DNA of 52,450 nt from Saksenaea vasiformis B4078 (lineage: Eukaryota; Mucoromycota; Mucoromycetes; Mucorales; Saksenaeaceae). Made by a program: the position numbers and the translations under genes. Positions 31,804 to 44,317 of this stretch are shown in pieces (position 1 is the first letter of the stretch; each line of letters starts with the position of its first letter). The notes under the pieces are model-generated. The model was not told where the DNA came from and ran no database searches. It saw nothing but the letters and a program-made list of their open reading frames with translations. The DNA lies in NCBI GenBank assembly GCA_000697055.1, contig JNDT01001699.1, forward strand, positions 1-52,450, read 5' to 3'.

Positions 31804-34075
31804 AACCTACAACGGTACGAACGTAAGCCTGCAGTGTCAAAACACACGGTGGATAACTCACTAAGCAGTTTTAAGCGGTAAAAGGTGAGAAAGCAGAGGA
31901 AAAGGGAAAAGAGTGAAAAAAAAATTTCCTCAAACTTGCGAGTGTTTTGTCACTCTCTCACATACTGAATTTTGCAGAGCAATTTGTCCCATCTTAGTTT
32001 ACGTTTGTGTACATTTTGCACTATAAAATTTTTATGGAGTCACTGCAAAGTCCACGCTTGTTATGATTGAGCACTGCTATGATTGTGTTGTAAACTAGCT
32101 CGATGAGGATGGGGTCCCTGTGTAGACTATCCTGCAGATGATGAACCTCTAGAATGTTTATTTGTTTGTCCACTGTTTACTGATCAGTTAAAGTATCCGC
32201 TGGCAAAATAAGGAAAAATCTCTCATTAAATTCCTGAATTCAAAGTATTATTGGATATTGAGGATGGTCTTGAGGAGTATCATATATCGATTTTTCTGGA
32301 GGGGTTGCAAGCATGTACTCTCATTCGAGTTCTTGGCAAAATGAATTTGTCCGCGTGCTACGAGAACAGCATACCAGGCACCAATGATAATGTTTGAGGC
32401 ACAGTGGAGGTACAACTTTTCAAGGGATACCCATATAAGGCAGTTGACGGTACGATGAAAGAGTTACATTATGACTATGAACACTTTTTCAACTTTTGCT
32501 ATTCTCAGGCGATATGTCATTATTTCTCAAACCAACGAAAAAGTAAAAATAAAGACAAAGAGACGAGAAAACGGTAGCAAAAGAGAAAAAAAAAAGAAGA
32601 AAGTGGAAAGCGCCTATATGCAAGCGGCGTGGCGTGCAACCAGAGAACGGGAAGGATTTCCAGGTCACACCCTTGGAGCTAGACTTCTGTGGTGCGGCAG
32701 TAACGTTCGATTTTGAGGTAGACTGGTCCTACGCGGATATAATACGAGCGTCGATTGGAAGAGGAAGAGCAAGCCTTCGGTATTATGTTTAGTTGACAGT
32801 ACGCTGAGCCCGAAATAAGGGCAAGAAAAGAGGTATTGGTTGCAGCGATAAGTAGTATAGGCTGGTGAGATGGGGTGATAGTATGACCAGCAGTAATACT
32901 GGCAGTGCTTTTGCCTCTCCGGGCATATCATTGTTGTTAGTAATGGCGACGTCACTTAGATGCACTGCAAGTGAAGCTTATACTTCTTTTATGTGTGGTG
33001 AACTTGCTCTGATCTTGGAAGCTTACATATCTCACGTCCTTCAAGCAGTGGCAAGCAAGGGCGTGGCAGTTGCAAGCGAATTGTTTCACAGTAAGTTAGT
33101 ATGCATACCAACTAAAGCATCCATTCTCAAACATTCGGACGGCACCACTACAAGTGTAGCACAATGTTCTCGCAGCGTATAGATTAGAAAGTTCAATCTT
33201 TGGTAGCAGAGAACAGTACCACATTGAAAGCCACACTGGAGTCAATCGAGGCCGCATTAGACACGACGAGTAACCTAATGATTGGCGAAATTGAGGTTTT
33301 TTCTGGGGGGAGTCAACACCTTGGTTTTATGGGCTTCTCCGATTCCTCAAACTTTGAGATGTAAAAATAGCATCTAGAACTTTGCTTAGAAAGATATGAA
33401 CTCGAATAGAAGAGAGTCCCTTGTTTATATAGACGGATCATGCATGCCTGAGACTACTGTTATCATATCCTGCACCTCACCTTTTTCAACCATTTGGATA
33501 CATCCAACTTGCCTTATATGGGAGTACTTACCAGCAATCATCATCACCCGTTTGTCTGGTTTCGAGCGCCCGGCGATACTTCTCCAGCTAAGGGTTCCCA
33601 CTAAAACAGAAATCGACATAATCAATCAAGAATCTATATCGCGCAAACAAGAGTGCATGTGAATTATAATCTGTAGGTCTCAATTGCAGAGAAAGCACAG
33701 AGCTTACAACTTGGATTCTGGACGACGTCAAGGATTTTCTGTTCTGGAATGTGGTAAAGTGACCATCGTTTATACAAAGGTTTGGAATCCCGAAGCACAA
33801 TTGCTCCTTTGATTTTGCTTGCCCTGTTGCCTTCACCAAACCACCCGTCCGTCACAGCCTCGCAAGCTTTTCAAAGTTCTTTACCTTCTACATTGAGAAA
33901 CCCGCGACGTTCTTTTTACTATTATTTCTGGCTCATGTGTCATCTTGCCAAGTCAGAGATATTTGTCACATATACTCTATCGAAACCATTGCTAGAACTT
34001 TCCAGTTTCATTTAACGTTTAACAAGAAAGAAGAGAAAAGGAAGCAGTACTTGTTTATAACTGCTGTCAAGACCT
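31804..34075. other. gene-poor spacer upstream of the EST1/SMG6-like gene
   Basis: About 2.3 kb. Minus-strand frames at 33425-33625, 33588-33839 and 33664-33855 and the plus-strand frame at 32865-33182 are moderately protein-like but show no known domain, and I could not build a consistent spliced model from them. The HMG-box promoter lies in the first few hundred bases. Confidence 0.4.
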
Positions 34076-37000
34076 ATGAGCAGATATTCTCCACGGAAAG
34101 CGGATCGTACACATTCATCTCGACGATTAGACGACGATTACAGCCGGAATCGACCGCAGCATGTAACACAATCGCGACAATTATTTGATCCTTTTTCTGA
34201 TCATCCTATTACTTTTAATGCCAATAATGGCTCAAGCCGTCGGTCGTATATGGCCCAACATAAAGAAGGCCTGCTGCGCAATATTTCAAGTGAACCCTCC
34301 GACAAACCTCCCGTTATAGTTCGTCGTCTGTGGCAACCAGCGGATGAAGCAGCCAAATCATCACCAACCGTATCAAAACCCGTGGTTACGGACGAGCCCA
34401 AACCTCCACCTACTGCAAAAGATCTACACAAGAAAAAAATCAAAGCTGCCTTTGGTGAGCTACAAGCCATTGAATCAAAAATTGCAGAAGCGTCAGCCGA
34501 TGCGAACAATCTTGCATTCTTTCATGACACAACGGCCCATACAGATGATCTTCCTGCAAATATGCGTTATCGTGAAGGGGGGCAGTTTCTTGCACGAGGC
34601 AGGACAGCAAGTAGCACTAGCCAAGCGACATTAACCGAAACCGATCTGCAGCTAGCATCCGAGATTTGGCGCAAAAAGATTGACCTGCATATCCAACTGG
34701 CCGGAAAATACCTTGAGCTAATTCGGCTAGATTATGCCTTTGCGGAAAAGAAAAGTCTAGAAAATTTGTGCTGGAAGCGTGCAGTCTATTCGCTAGTGGA
34801 ACAATTTCGTCATGCCATTCGAAGTCGCACCAAGAAGCTATCTGCAGAAGATGATGATGAGGAAGATTCCGACATGGAGGATATGGAAGTGCCTGTGATC
34901 ACCGAAACGGGTATGACGCTGATGAAATTTTCTGCGGATGAGGAGGAGCAGGAAAATATGACGCCGAAAGAAATAGCTATGCTGAAAAGATACTTTGGCG
35001 AATTTCTTAACAAGGCAGATGACTTCTATCGCAGGCTGGCGGTCATGCTAAAGGAGCTAGATGAAGCGGAAGCCGAAGATCCGTCCAAATTCAATGAAGA
35101 TATGGAGCAGCATCTGCAGGAGTGGCGACGCACGAAGCGTCTAAAATGGTACAAATGTATACCTAACCGAGGTGACATAGCCCGGTATAGATGGTTGACC
35201 GTTTCCAGCAGTGGGGAGCGTTTGGGAGATGACAAGGATGAGATGCTTTGTACGGCGAATCAAGCACATGCAGAGGCATGGAAGTGGTACGCCCTCGGTG
35301 TATGGTTGATGCCAGCTACGGGAAAGTTGTATTTCCATTTGTCGTTGTTGATGCATAATCGTTCCGAACGGAAGGAGGCACACATGCTTGACGAGATGCA
35401 TAAGCTCTATTATAGCACGCGCAGTCTCATCGTACGTCGCAATGGATTTTTGAATGCGCGTGAAGGAATGATTGTGTTGTTTGAAAATAATCGACGGTGG
35501 ATTAAGAAATATCTGGAGACGGTGCAACAGAGTCAACGCAAGACAAACAAAATGAGGCGGAAGGAACAAAAGCGACAAGATAAAGAGGTTGAACCACCTG
35601 TCAGAGATGATGTTGCAGTTACCGGACTCTTCGTTCGTTTGCACGGTATGATGTTTACCAAGATCGAATTGGATCAGTTTGCGCAGGTGAAGCGCCGATT
35701 TTTCGAGATACTGTTCCCGTCCAAGCAAACGTCGGCGGTGACGAAAGATACAGAAAAGGATTCAGAAGAGCCATCCAATGCACTCTCGGGAAGACAGATG
35801 TTCTGGTTCGAAGCTGCTATTCTATGTCTTTCGTCCCTCTATGGGTACGACTATGCGTCGTCTAAGTTGTTCAAGCTGATGGCATGTAATCACAAGCGGC
35901 TATTTTCGCAGCCCGAGGTTCCAGATGAGGAAGAAAAATCATCCAGCGATATGCCTGGGGTAGTGGCAGCGAAAGAAGACACGGCGGCGTACAACAACCT
36001 TCTAGAGGAGCTGAAAGAAAGTGTGCTGTTCTCCTACGACTTGGATCTGATGTGTCAAATTGCTGTGGAAATTTGCAGAAGATACGGCCATCCCGAAATT
36101 CCACCTCCCATGACACCAAAACTTCCGGAACTGGACAGTATACCGATGAGCATGCGGGAAAATATGGGCTTTTTATTTGAGCCTCGTCACCTGGACACTC
36201 CAGAAATGCCTTCAACTATTGATAGCGATGACAAAGAAGAAGATGCAGGCTTGATCTATATCGAACTGGTGTTGCAATGGATTGTGCTGAGCGGTATCTG
36301 TGTGCGAAATGATGATGGTCAAGATGGCAGCAGCTTGTGGGAAGCATTGATAGGAGATATCGCGGCCGATCTCACCGGCTACAGCGGGGAAATATCGATG
36401 ATATCTCCAGCGTTCTGGCCGCTCTTGTTGGAATGCTTGAACAAATTGCTGCATTCATTACCTGACGACCTCAAATACGAGCTCATCGACTATCATCTAT
36501 TGGATGAAGACAACGCATGCGATAGTGAGAAGGCCTACGCGAACATGATCTTCAAGGTTCTGGGCAACCGGCCGGATTTACCAGAAGAGCTGCATCTTCG
36601 TGGCGTCGGATGGGTCGACGATGCAACCGGAAAGGTGTTAAAACTGATACCCCGTGCGCAGATAAAGAAACCTGAGGCGCTGTTGTCGAGTGATGTGTCC
36701 GTGCGTCGAAAAGCTAAAATCGTGGATTACGGGTTTATTTTGGCAAGAGTAAGGAGAGACAGCCCTACTGATTCCCCAAGTACTCACCGTTTTGTAGCAA
36801 ATGCAAGGCTTAATCCACTATGATCCAGTGCAAGAAGCCTTCTTGGTGATAAAAGCACTCCAGGAAAAGATGGATCAAATTCATGCAGTTGAACAACAAG
36901 GAAAGACAAACGAAGAAACGGATGATGCAGACGAGATTGAAGAACAGAGTAACTTGGAAGCTACACTGCTCGAAATGGATGATGCCGTTCTGCTATCGAA

Positions 37001-37746
37001 CGGCACAGATGTTGTGGAAGAGGAGGAGGAAGAATCCGACGACATGTTGACACAGCTCAAGAAGCGACGTGAACAGCTACAGCTGATGTTGACCACTGCT
37101 GCCAAAGAAAACCCGCATGGCTACCATCGATTGCCTAGCAGGCAGAAGGAACGTGAAGCACGACTGAATTATTTGCGAGACCGAGTTGTTCCTGGACACA
37201 CAGTACTTGTGCTAGATACAAATTGTTTTATTGGTCATCTTGAACATATTAAACGCCTTATTACGTCGAACAAATGGCTCATTGTAGTACCTCTCGTGGG
37301 TAAGTTTAAAGAACAGGATGACGACGAAACGTGCCGTGCTAACATAGTCTTTATTAGTTATCACTGAATTGGATGGTTTGCGCGGTAATTCGCCTCCATT
37401 GGGCACAGTGGCTAAAGAGGCGCTCAGCTTGATCGAAGAGACACTTGCCTTAAAGCAACGGAACAATGCGCTTCGAATTCAGACGTCCCACAATAATTTC
37501 ATGTACGACATCTCGATCCGATCAGAACAATTTATCTTTAGCGAAACAGACAAGAATTTGGATGATCTTGTGCTTTCTGCATGTCTATGGTGGGCCAAAC
37601 AGCCTGAACGTGGCACAGGTGCATCCGTATGTCTTGTGACAGGAGACCGTAATCTGAGCGTCAAAGCGCGTGCCCGGGATGTTGAAGTGGTTCCAGTGTC
37701 TGGCATTATGCGCTTAACACCTCGTTCCAGCAGTACAGAAAAATAA
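34076..37746 (+). CDS. EST1/SMG6-like protein with C-terminal PIN nuclease domain
   Basis: Three exons (34076-36748, 36798-37299, 37358-37746) encode 1,187 residues. Order: a basic, disordered N terminus (1-100), a 14-3-3-like/TPR region with AEAWKWYALGVWLMPATGKL (about 400-430) and the EST1 DNA/RNA-binding-like domain through about 890, an acidic linker with Glu runs, and a PIN domain (about 1025-1180). PIN acidic residues are visible: Asp1031 (LVLDTNCFI), Glu1062 (VITELDGL), Asp1127/1128 (KNLDDLV) and Asp1155 (VTGDRNLSVKA), consistent with an active metal-dependent endonuclease. SMG6 cuts mRNAs in nonsense-mediated decay and its relatives act at telomeres. The C-terminal part spans both introns and would be lost if only the long first ORF were read. 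Tail to tail with the 5'-nucleotidase gene, 74 bases apart. Confidence 0.9.
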
Positions 37747-37820
37747 AGGAGAAAAATAATAAAGTAGTGTGTGTATATTTTCAGAATGGTTGCCATGGAG
37801 AAGAGCATCTTTTCTTTTTT

Positions 37821-40117
37821 CTAGTCGTCAACCTGGACGATTCTGCCTTGGATTACGGGGCCTATGCTAGCCCAGCGCTTGATCCAGGGATCTTGACTGT
37901 CATCGGGGTATAAAGTTTCTGGTTCTGAGTGCTTATCTTCCTCATCCTCAGTCACCAGACAACTGGGATGGCCTTGAACTGCGTTATCAAATGCTTGGAC
38001 AATGCGTGCTTCTGTGGGATGGGGACGGTTTTCATAGTCATCATTTGTCTCAAACTTGGTTGCCAGGCTACGCCAATGGCTGGCAGCCGTTGCGACAAGA
38101 TTATGAATCCTTTCCTTTCGTTTCCTTTCTTCCTCTTCCTTGTCATTGCGATTTTTAATAACAAATTCACGGAAGGCGTTAAGGTATTTCAAGCCAAGGA
38201 AGAACCGGCGATAAAGGGTTGAGATTAGCACACCGTTTTCTTCATCCACGATGTACTGTTCAGGTGGAGTCACAAGGGCCTTGAAACCGTCGTAACCCTG
38301 AGCCAGATAGGCACGCGTAGCAACGACGTATTCCCTTTCGAGATCTAGTGGAACCATGTTTTCAGGTTTGTACTGCTCTGCAACGTCTTCTTGGCGGGGC
38401 ATGATGCCGTCGCGATCGGCGGATGATCCGCTGACATGATAGGACCGCAGGACATAGACGCGACGAACACGTTCTCCCGGCGGATTCGATGGATTCCATT
38501 CCAGTCGCATGCCTGCCAGCTGAGGGAACCGGCCTTCCTGCTTAGGGTACTCCGAGACACTGTTTTCGAGCGCATCCCAGATCTGCTGGCCGGTAAGACG
38601 AAGGACGACAATAGGATCTTGGAAAGGAAAGGCTATCATGATATCGCCCAGTGTCAGCTGGCCGACCTCGAAAATACTGTCGTTTCGAATCGTTCCGCCT
38701 ACACACAAGGCCAGCTCGCATGGAGGATCCAGGTAGCGATGAGACCACAGCATCAGATCGGCAGTCAAGTCACCTAGGTTGGTCTCACCAGCTCGTACCG
38801 CCGTACTGCGCCCATCGAGAGGTACAGTTGTGTAGCCAATCGCACGCTTAGTCTTGTTAGCCACCAACTCCGCGACCTTGTCAACGACCTGATCCATCCC
38901 TGGATCGGGCGCTACGCTCGAATCCACGATCCGGCGTTCCGCTGCATCTAATATTCAGGAACCAAGAAGGGAAGGAGTTGTTCAACCTTACCGGTTGCCT
39001 CGGCAATATATTTCTTTCCCGATGCATCTTCATCAACCGCTAACGTGAGAAGAGAAAACTCTCGGAAATCTGTGCCGCTCTTGACAATTCGCACTGGTGG
39101 CAAGCTTTCGTCTTCCTCAGGATCAAACCCAACGCCTGATGTGTTCTTTTCCCGCGACCAATGCTCACCAACGATCTCGATACTCTTGGAGACATAGAAA
39201 AAATGGTCATGTCTAAAAAAGTGAAAATGGTTGGTCTTCTTTTCCACTTGGTAACCTTGTCTCTCTCTCTCTATCTCTCTCTTACCCGCCCAAGACCAGA
39301 TCAACTTCTTCCTGGCATTGTCTGGCCAGCTTGACGTCATTGGGTACGCGCATATGAGTCAATGCAATGATAAGGTCCACTTTGTGCGGACCTTCGGGAT
39401 CACGTAGCGTTTGAGACAGATCTTTGGCTACCTGGACGAAATCATGATACACCAGTTCTGGAGGGAATCTTCCCGGGTAAAACCCATTAGATAACATATT
39501 CAATTTACCTATGGTATTACTTACGAGGGGATCGTATCAATCCATTCCCTACATCGCACAAAATATCGGTTACGTTTCTGCCAGAAGCGGGGAAAAGAAA
39601 AATAACTTACTTCTCCACCAAACCAATGATACCTAGTCGAAGACCTGATTCTGCGTGGTCGATGACAAGATATCGCTGAACGAGATCGGGTGGTTGACCA
39701 GTGGTTTCAAAGAGTACATTGGACAGTAACCAAGGGAACTTTGTTTCGGAGAGCAATTTATGCAACTGGGGTAAACCAAAATCGAAGTCATGATTGCCGA
39801 GACATGCTGCGGCAATATCGTAGCGATTAAGTACCTCCGTCCTGAGATATAGCCGCTTATGTTTAGAATTGCCGAGATAACAAAAATAGATGTCTTTATT
39901 TTGACTATCTGCCTTACATGTGCTTTCCTCGTGTAATAGAACCCTCCAAACTCGGATTGAAGGCGTCTCCCGAGAAAAGTAGCAGAGGATTTAACGAGGA
40001 TTCTTGCCTTACAGCGTTCAGCGCAGTTCCAAACCGAGAGGCACCACCCACAGGTTCATCCTTGTTAGGAGACACGTGATACACATCGTTGAAATGAAGT
40101 AACCCCAACGTTTGCAT
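37821..40117 (-). CDS. 5'-nucleotidase family metallophosphoesterase
   Basis: Six exons (40117-39918, 39841-39611, 39548-39525, 39468-39286, 39212-38992, 38947-37821) encode 661 residues. The N-terminal calcineurin-like phosphoesterase domain has the metal-ligand motifs LLHFNDVYHV, LLLFSGDAF, CLGNHDFDFG, ALTHMR and, across an intron, VLGGHDHFF. The C-terminal 5'-nucleotidase domain carries AGETNLGDLTADLMLW and GYDGFKAL. Members hydrolyse nucleoside 5'-phosphates or related phosphate esters. Unlike secreted family members there is no signal peptide: the catalytic domain starts at residue 3, so an intracellular role is likely. The last 100 residues are an extra acidic/basic region. Exon 3 is only 24 nt. 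A (CT)n tract lies in intron 4. Start confirmed by the typical LHFNDVY beginning. Confidence 0.93.
39259..39281 (+). repeat. CT microsatellite in an intron of the 5'-nucleotidase gene
   Basis: A run of ct dinucleotides broken once by an a, located in intron 4. On the coding strand it is a purine-rich GA tract just downstream of the donor site. Confidence 0.8.
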
Positions 40118-40534
40118 AGTAAAAGAAAGGAAAAAAAGAAAAGAAGGAAGAAGAGAAAAGGGACAGATAGGTTTGAACTTAAACTTTGGAACAGCAAAAG
40201 AATTGACGGACAATCCTGCCAGTGACTTTTGGTTCGACAGTGGGCTTCAAATCCAAAGCTGATGTGTAACATGAAACACTGATGTTTTATCTCTCCGAAT
40301 CCCCGCAACCTCCATCGCAAAGGAGAGGACTCAGCAACAAAGGAGTTAAGCATTGCAACCCTTTTTTTTAGGGAGTTCGCCCGCAATATCATACATACAA
40401 ATGGTTATCCTGTACTTGCACGGGCGCGCGCGCAAAAAAAAGGGAACCTTGGATGATGAAATGAGTTAACAAGTTTGTTTCTTTCCCTTTTTTTTTGTTC
40501 TTTTATATAACTATATATACACCTTTTTTTTTCC
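40118..40534. promoter_or_regulatory. divergent promoter region with GC alternating tract
   Basis: The 417 bases between two divergent starts (5'-nucleotidase and the four-TM protein) contain GCGCGCGCGC at 40424-40433 followed by an A tract, and TATA-like runs at 40504-40519, 16-31 bases before the plus-strand ATG. Confidence 0.4.
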
Positions 40535-41441
40535 ATGCACAAACCAACAGGGATTCATATCGGTTTACTGGTTCTTATCCAGTGGATTAGTGTTGTTGTC
40601 ATTGTTTTAAATGCCCTGGCGTTAAAGGCTTCGTCTTCTTCTGGCGACATCACCCAAGGTCTTATCCACAGCGATCCTCAAGATTATTTATTGCTTGTTC
40701 TTGGCGCAACATCACTCCTAGGCGCTTCGGTGCTATTATGTCTACATCTACATGTGTTTCTTCGATCAACCAAGGATCGGTTGTTATGGGTATCTTCAAA
40801 GCCTGTGTTACTGGTTGATATGACAGTTGGAGTCGTCCTAAGCCTTCTGTGGACCTTGGCAACCTCTGCCGTCATGACGCAATTCCATGGTAAATCATTT
40901 CGTTCTTTGGGATTTTCCTCATACCCTTATCTTTCAGTGTCACCTCGATGCCATTTGAAGCAATCGACAGTTGCCGTGTCGTACAGCCGGACATGTACGT
41001 TGCTGGGAAGCACGATCATGCTTGGTAAGAGAGCGACTTTTGGCTATTTTTGTGTCTGAAACAAAAAGAAAAAAAGCATTTGTAGCGATTGCCTGTTGGG
41101 TCTTAAATCTCTTGCTGTCCCTGTTTTCCTGGTCTCGGACAACCGTGGAGGAGCCCTCACGCTTCACCATGGAAAGCCCGTACGAAGGGAAATATCAGTT
41201 GTCGTCTTCCATCATCGATGAAGGTTTTCATTCAGAACTGTTTGACAACAAGAAACAGACGCTGTCACCACCACCTGCTGCGGCACTTAAGCAAAAGGAA
41301 GCAGGCAGGGGTTCATTAGATACATATGACTCTCGTCTCTCATGGCCATCGGATGGATTTGAACCTATTCCGCTTGATTTGTTACCTACCATCCAAGTAG
41401 GCATCTCCAGTTTTGACCTGTCTTTTAGTGAAAACAAATGA
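40535..41441 (+). CDS. four-transmembrane (MARVEL-like) membrane protein
   Basis: Three exons (40535-40889, 40938-41024, 41077-41441) encode 268 residues. Four hydrophobic spans are clear: about residues 8-30, 49-75, 91-113 and 147-166, with short loops, giving both termini on the same side, probably cytosolic. The roughly 100-residue C-terminal tail is hydrophilic, Ser/Pro-rich and includes SPPPAAALKQKE. The topology resembles fungal MARVEL-domain tetraspans of the plasma membrane or eisosomes, but no diagnostic motif was seen, so the family is a guess from topology. TATA-like sequence lies just upstream. Confidence 0.75.
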
Positions 41442-42435
41442 TAACAGTAATAATCATCAAGATGATCAGTATGTATAATGTAATCTGTAATGCACCCCGT
41501 GAAGCTGGCCGGCTTAAACGAACTTGTCAAACAAGTCTATTTTTTTTTTTTTTGTTCTTAGCTTCTTTTTTCCTTCTTCAGAAAAATGGTTGTCATAAAA
41601 CTGCCTCTTTCTTCGCTTAGTGAGACTTTTTAAAGGACAGCCTCTGTACTTTATCTCTTTCTTCCGAGACATCAATATCTGACTACTACCTTGAGTCAGC
41701 AGCATGGTTTGTGATGGGAGATGAATGTTGACACATACAAAGTACTATAACGACAACTTGTAAAAAGATGCCATCCGTCTGGCTATACCGAGGATAACCC
41801 AGATATTGCGAAGAAGAAATGTAACCTGAGGTATTAACCTTGGTAACGACGCGCACAGACCTCAGGTATCACATGAACTCTTTTTCTTCTCAATCGAGAA
41901 CAAGCAGTGATCCATGTATAATTGTGTCAAAGACGAGTTGCTCTTAAACGGTAATATATATTGCATCGATACGTCTTTGATTACATTAATTCTAGTTCAG
42001 CTATTTTTAACGTACTAAAAGCCTACAGTAAAATGGAAAAGAGATGACGACAGATCGGATGAAGGGGGTTAAAAAATGAAAAGGAAAGGGAAGGGAAGGG
42101 GTTTGGTAAGCCGCGGGTCCTCCCGGTACCTTTTTTAGAGAGGATGAGCAAATAGCTGTCAAGGCCAATGAGATTGTACCCAACCTTTCATCTTTGGGGA
42201 CAACTCAACAAACGTGGGCAGAAACATCAGATTCTGCTTCGGCTGCCTTCCCACTTTGGGAACCTGTGCCGGCTGATACGTGCTCGGTTGTGACTGCTTC
42301 CGCGGGACACCCCTCAACTGGGAACTTTGACACACACGTTGACACATCTACTTAAATTTGCTGATCTTTTTCCACCTTTCCTGATTTTCTTTCCACATAT
42401 TCACATATACCTTCTCTCTCTTTCTCTCCACAACC
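41442..42435. other. spacer upstream of the Yhm2-type carrier
   Basis: No gene seen. The last 100 bases are CT-rich (tctctctctttctctcc just before the ATG), a common feature of highly expressed fungal promoters. The minus-strand frame at 42159-42347 has no recognisable domain. Confidence 0.5.
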
Positions 42436-43539
42436 ATGGCCCCTATTGACTCTACTCCCGTCGATCCTAACGCTCCTCTGAAGAAGAAGCCTATCTCTTA
42501 CACTAATCTTGCACTTGGTGCCAGTAAGTTTCCTATAGATAGGTGCCTTGTTCTGATTTTAAAAATAATTAGCCCTGAATCTGTTCGAGGTCTCGACGCT
42601 GGGTCAACCGTTCGAAGTCATCAAAACTCAGTTGGCGGCTAATCGAGGCCAGTCGTTTGGTCAGGCGATGACCACAATTTACAGTCGTGGCGGTCTTCTG
42701 GGTTTCTTCCAAGGATTGATCCCATGGGCCTGGATCGAAGCAAGTACAAAAGGTGCCATTTTACTATTCACTGCTTCTGAAGTTGAATACCGTGCGCGCA
42801 TGGCTGGTGCCTCACCTTTCTTGGTACGTGTTTCATTTATTGAAAAAAATCGTATGCGATCGTTTCTGTGTAACATATGCTAATCTGATTAAAAATTTCA
42901 GGGCGGGATTGCTGGTGGTATGGGAGGCGGTATTGCCCAGGCTTACACAACAATGGGTTTCTGTACATTTATGAAAACTGTGGAGGTGACGCGACACAAG
43001 TCAGGTGCCAAGCAATCCACCTTTAAAATCGCAGCAGATATCCTTCAGAGGGAAGGTATCGCGGGAATTAACAAAGGTGTGAACGCGGTGGCCGTCAGAC
43101 AATGCACCAACTGGGCATCCCGATTTGGTATCACACGGTTTGCACAGGAGTCGATTATCAAGGCGAGATATGGTGAAGGTCCTGGCGCAAAAGAACGAGC
43201 AACAGCCATCGATAAGGCGCTGGCGTCTATTGTTGGTGGTGCGCTGTCCTGTTGGAACCAACCGATTGAGGTGATCCGTGTGGAAATGCAAAGTCAGGTC
43301 AAGGCAGAAGGACGGCCTGAACAAATGACAATTGCAAAGGCAACAAAATGGATTTATCAACATAATGGTATTCGTGGATTCTACAGAGGTGTCCTGCCAC
43401 GTGTCGGTCTTGGGATGTGGCAGACGCTTTGCATGGTAGCTTTGGGTAAGTTAAACTACAAAGGAGAGACGTTTTATATATTTACTGTCGTTATTTTATT
43501 CCAGGTGATCACTTCCGAGCCCTTTTCAAGACGAACTAA
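42436..43539 (+). CDS. YHM2: mitochondrial citrate/oxoglutarate carrier (Yhm2-type)
   Basis: Four exons (42436-42523, 42573-42823, 42902-43445, 43505-43539) encode 305 residues. It shows the carrier repeats with PFEVIK and PIEVIR signatures and the distinctive Yhm2 segments [48 protein letters not shown] and [11 protein letters not shown]. In yeast this protein exchanges mitochondrial citrate for cytosolic oxoglutarate, exporting acetyl units and reducing power for lipid synthesis and antioxidant defence. It is in the inner membrane. The last exon adds only 11 residues. Consistent codon bias and the CT-rich leader suggest strong expression. AATAAA lies about 80 bases past the stop. The cyclin gene follows in tandem 170 bases on. 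Confidence 0.96.
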
Positions 43540-43709
43540 ACACATATGATTCTCTATGAACTGTACTGCTATACTTTCTCGCTTTCCATACCTAATGTCT
43601 TCTGCTTCTTTGTCCGTTCAATAAAAAGTTTTAAGATCAACGCCCCAAAACCGGAATATTTCGGAATGATCGTGCACTGCGACTTCTTTTTTTCCTTTGC
43701 GTGTTACCC

Positions 43710-44317
43710 ATGAACATGTCTGCAGCGCATTTCGACCTTGCCAATCATCCGCCATCTGAAACCATAAAGATGCTGACCGCTCTGCTTGAGCGCATCACAA
43801 AAGCAAATCAGACTCGTCGCACACCACAATCACCATATAAATGTTTTCAAGCACGAACCATTCCTGGCATAGACATCTATACCTATCTCCATCGCATACT
43901 GAAATACTGTCCTTGTACCAATGAATGCTTTCTCAGTCTTCTCGTCTATTTTGATCGCATGTCTTGTAAAGCCTCCGGCTTTCGGATAGATGCGTTTAAT
44001 ATTCATCGCCTTGTCATTGCTGGCATTATGCTTGCAAGCAAGTTTTTCTCAGACACATATTATACTAACGTTCGCTATGCAAAGGTAGATTTTTCTTTTA
44101 AAGACTGAAAACAAGACATTCTAACAGACCATCTTCATAGGTCGGTGGCCTGGATGTTGCTGAATTAAACGCATTGGAAGTTGAATTTTTAATGCTCAAC
44201 GATTTCAACTTAAATGTGCGCGTCGAGAAATTGCAGGAATATGGCGATCGACTGCTCCGTCACTGGATACGCAGCGAGGGACGACGGAAACCGGAACGTC
44301 AGTTTCCAACGACTTGA
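43710..44317 (+). CDS. PHO80/Pcl-type cyclin
   Basis: Two exons (43710-44084 and 44141-44317) encode 183 residues. The cyclin fold runs from about residue 12: SETIKMLTALLERITKAN, then FQARTIPGIDIYTYLHRILK, then CFLSLLVYFDRM, then HRLVIAGIMLASKFFSDTYY and, after the intron, VGGLDVAELNALEVEFLMLN. This is the Pho80/Pcl6-7 pattern. Such cyclins partner Pho85-type kinases in phosphate, glycogen or stress control, in the nucleus or cytosol. It lacks long extensions. The sequence after the stop contains further open frames, but none continues the fold. Confidence 0.93.

Noticed and set aside
35141..35728. 195-codon minus-strand ORF
   Set aside because: Antisense to the uninterrupted coding exon of the EST1/SMG6-like gene; cysteine- and leucine-rich translation typical of a shadow frame.
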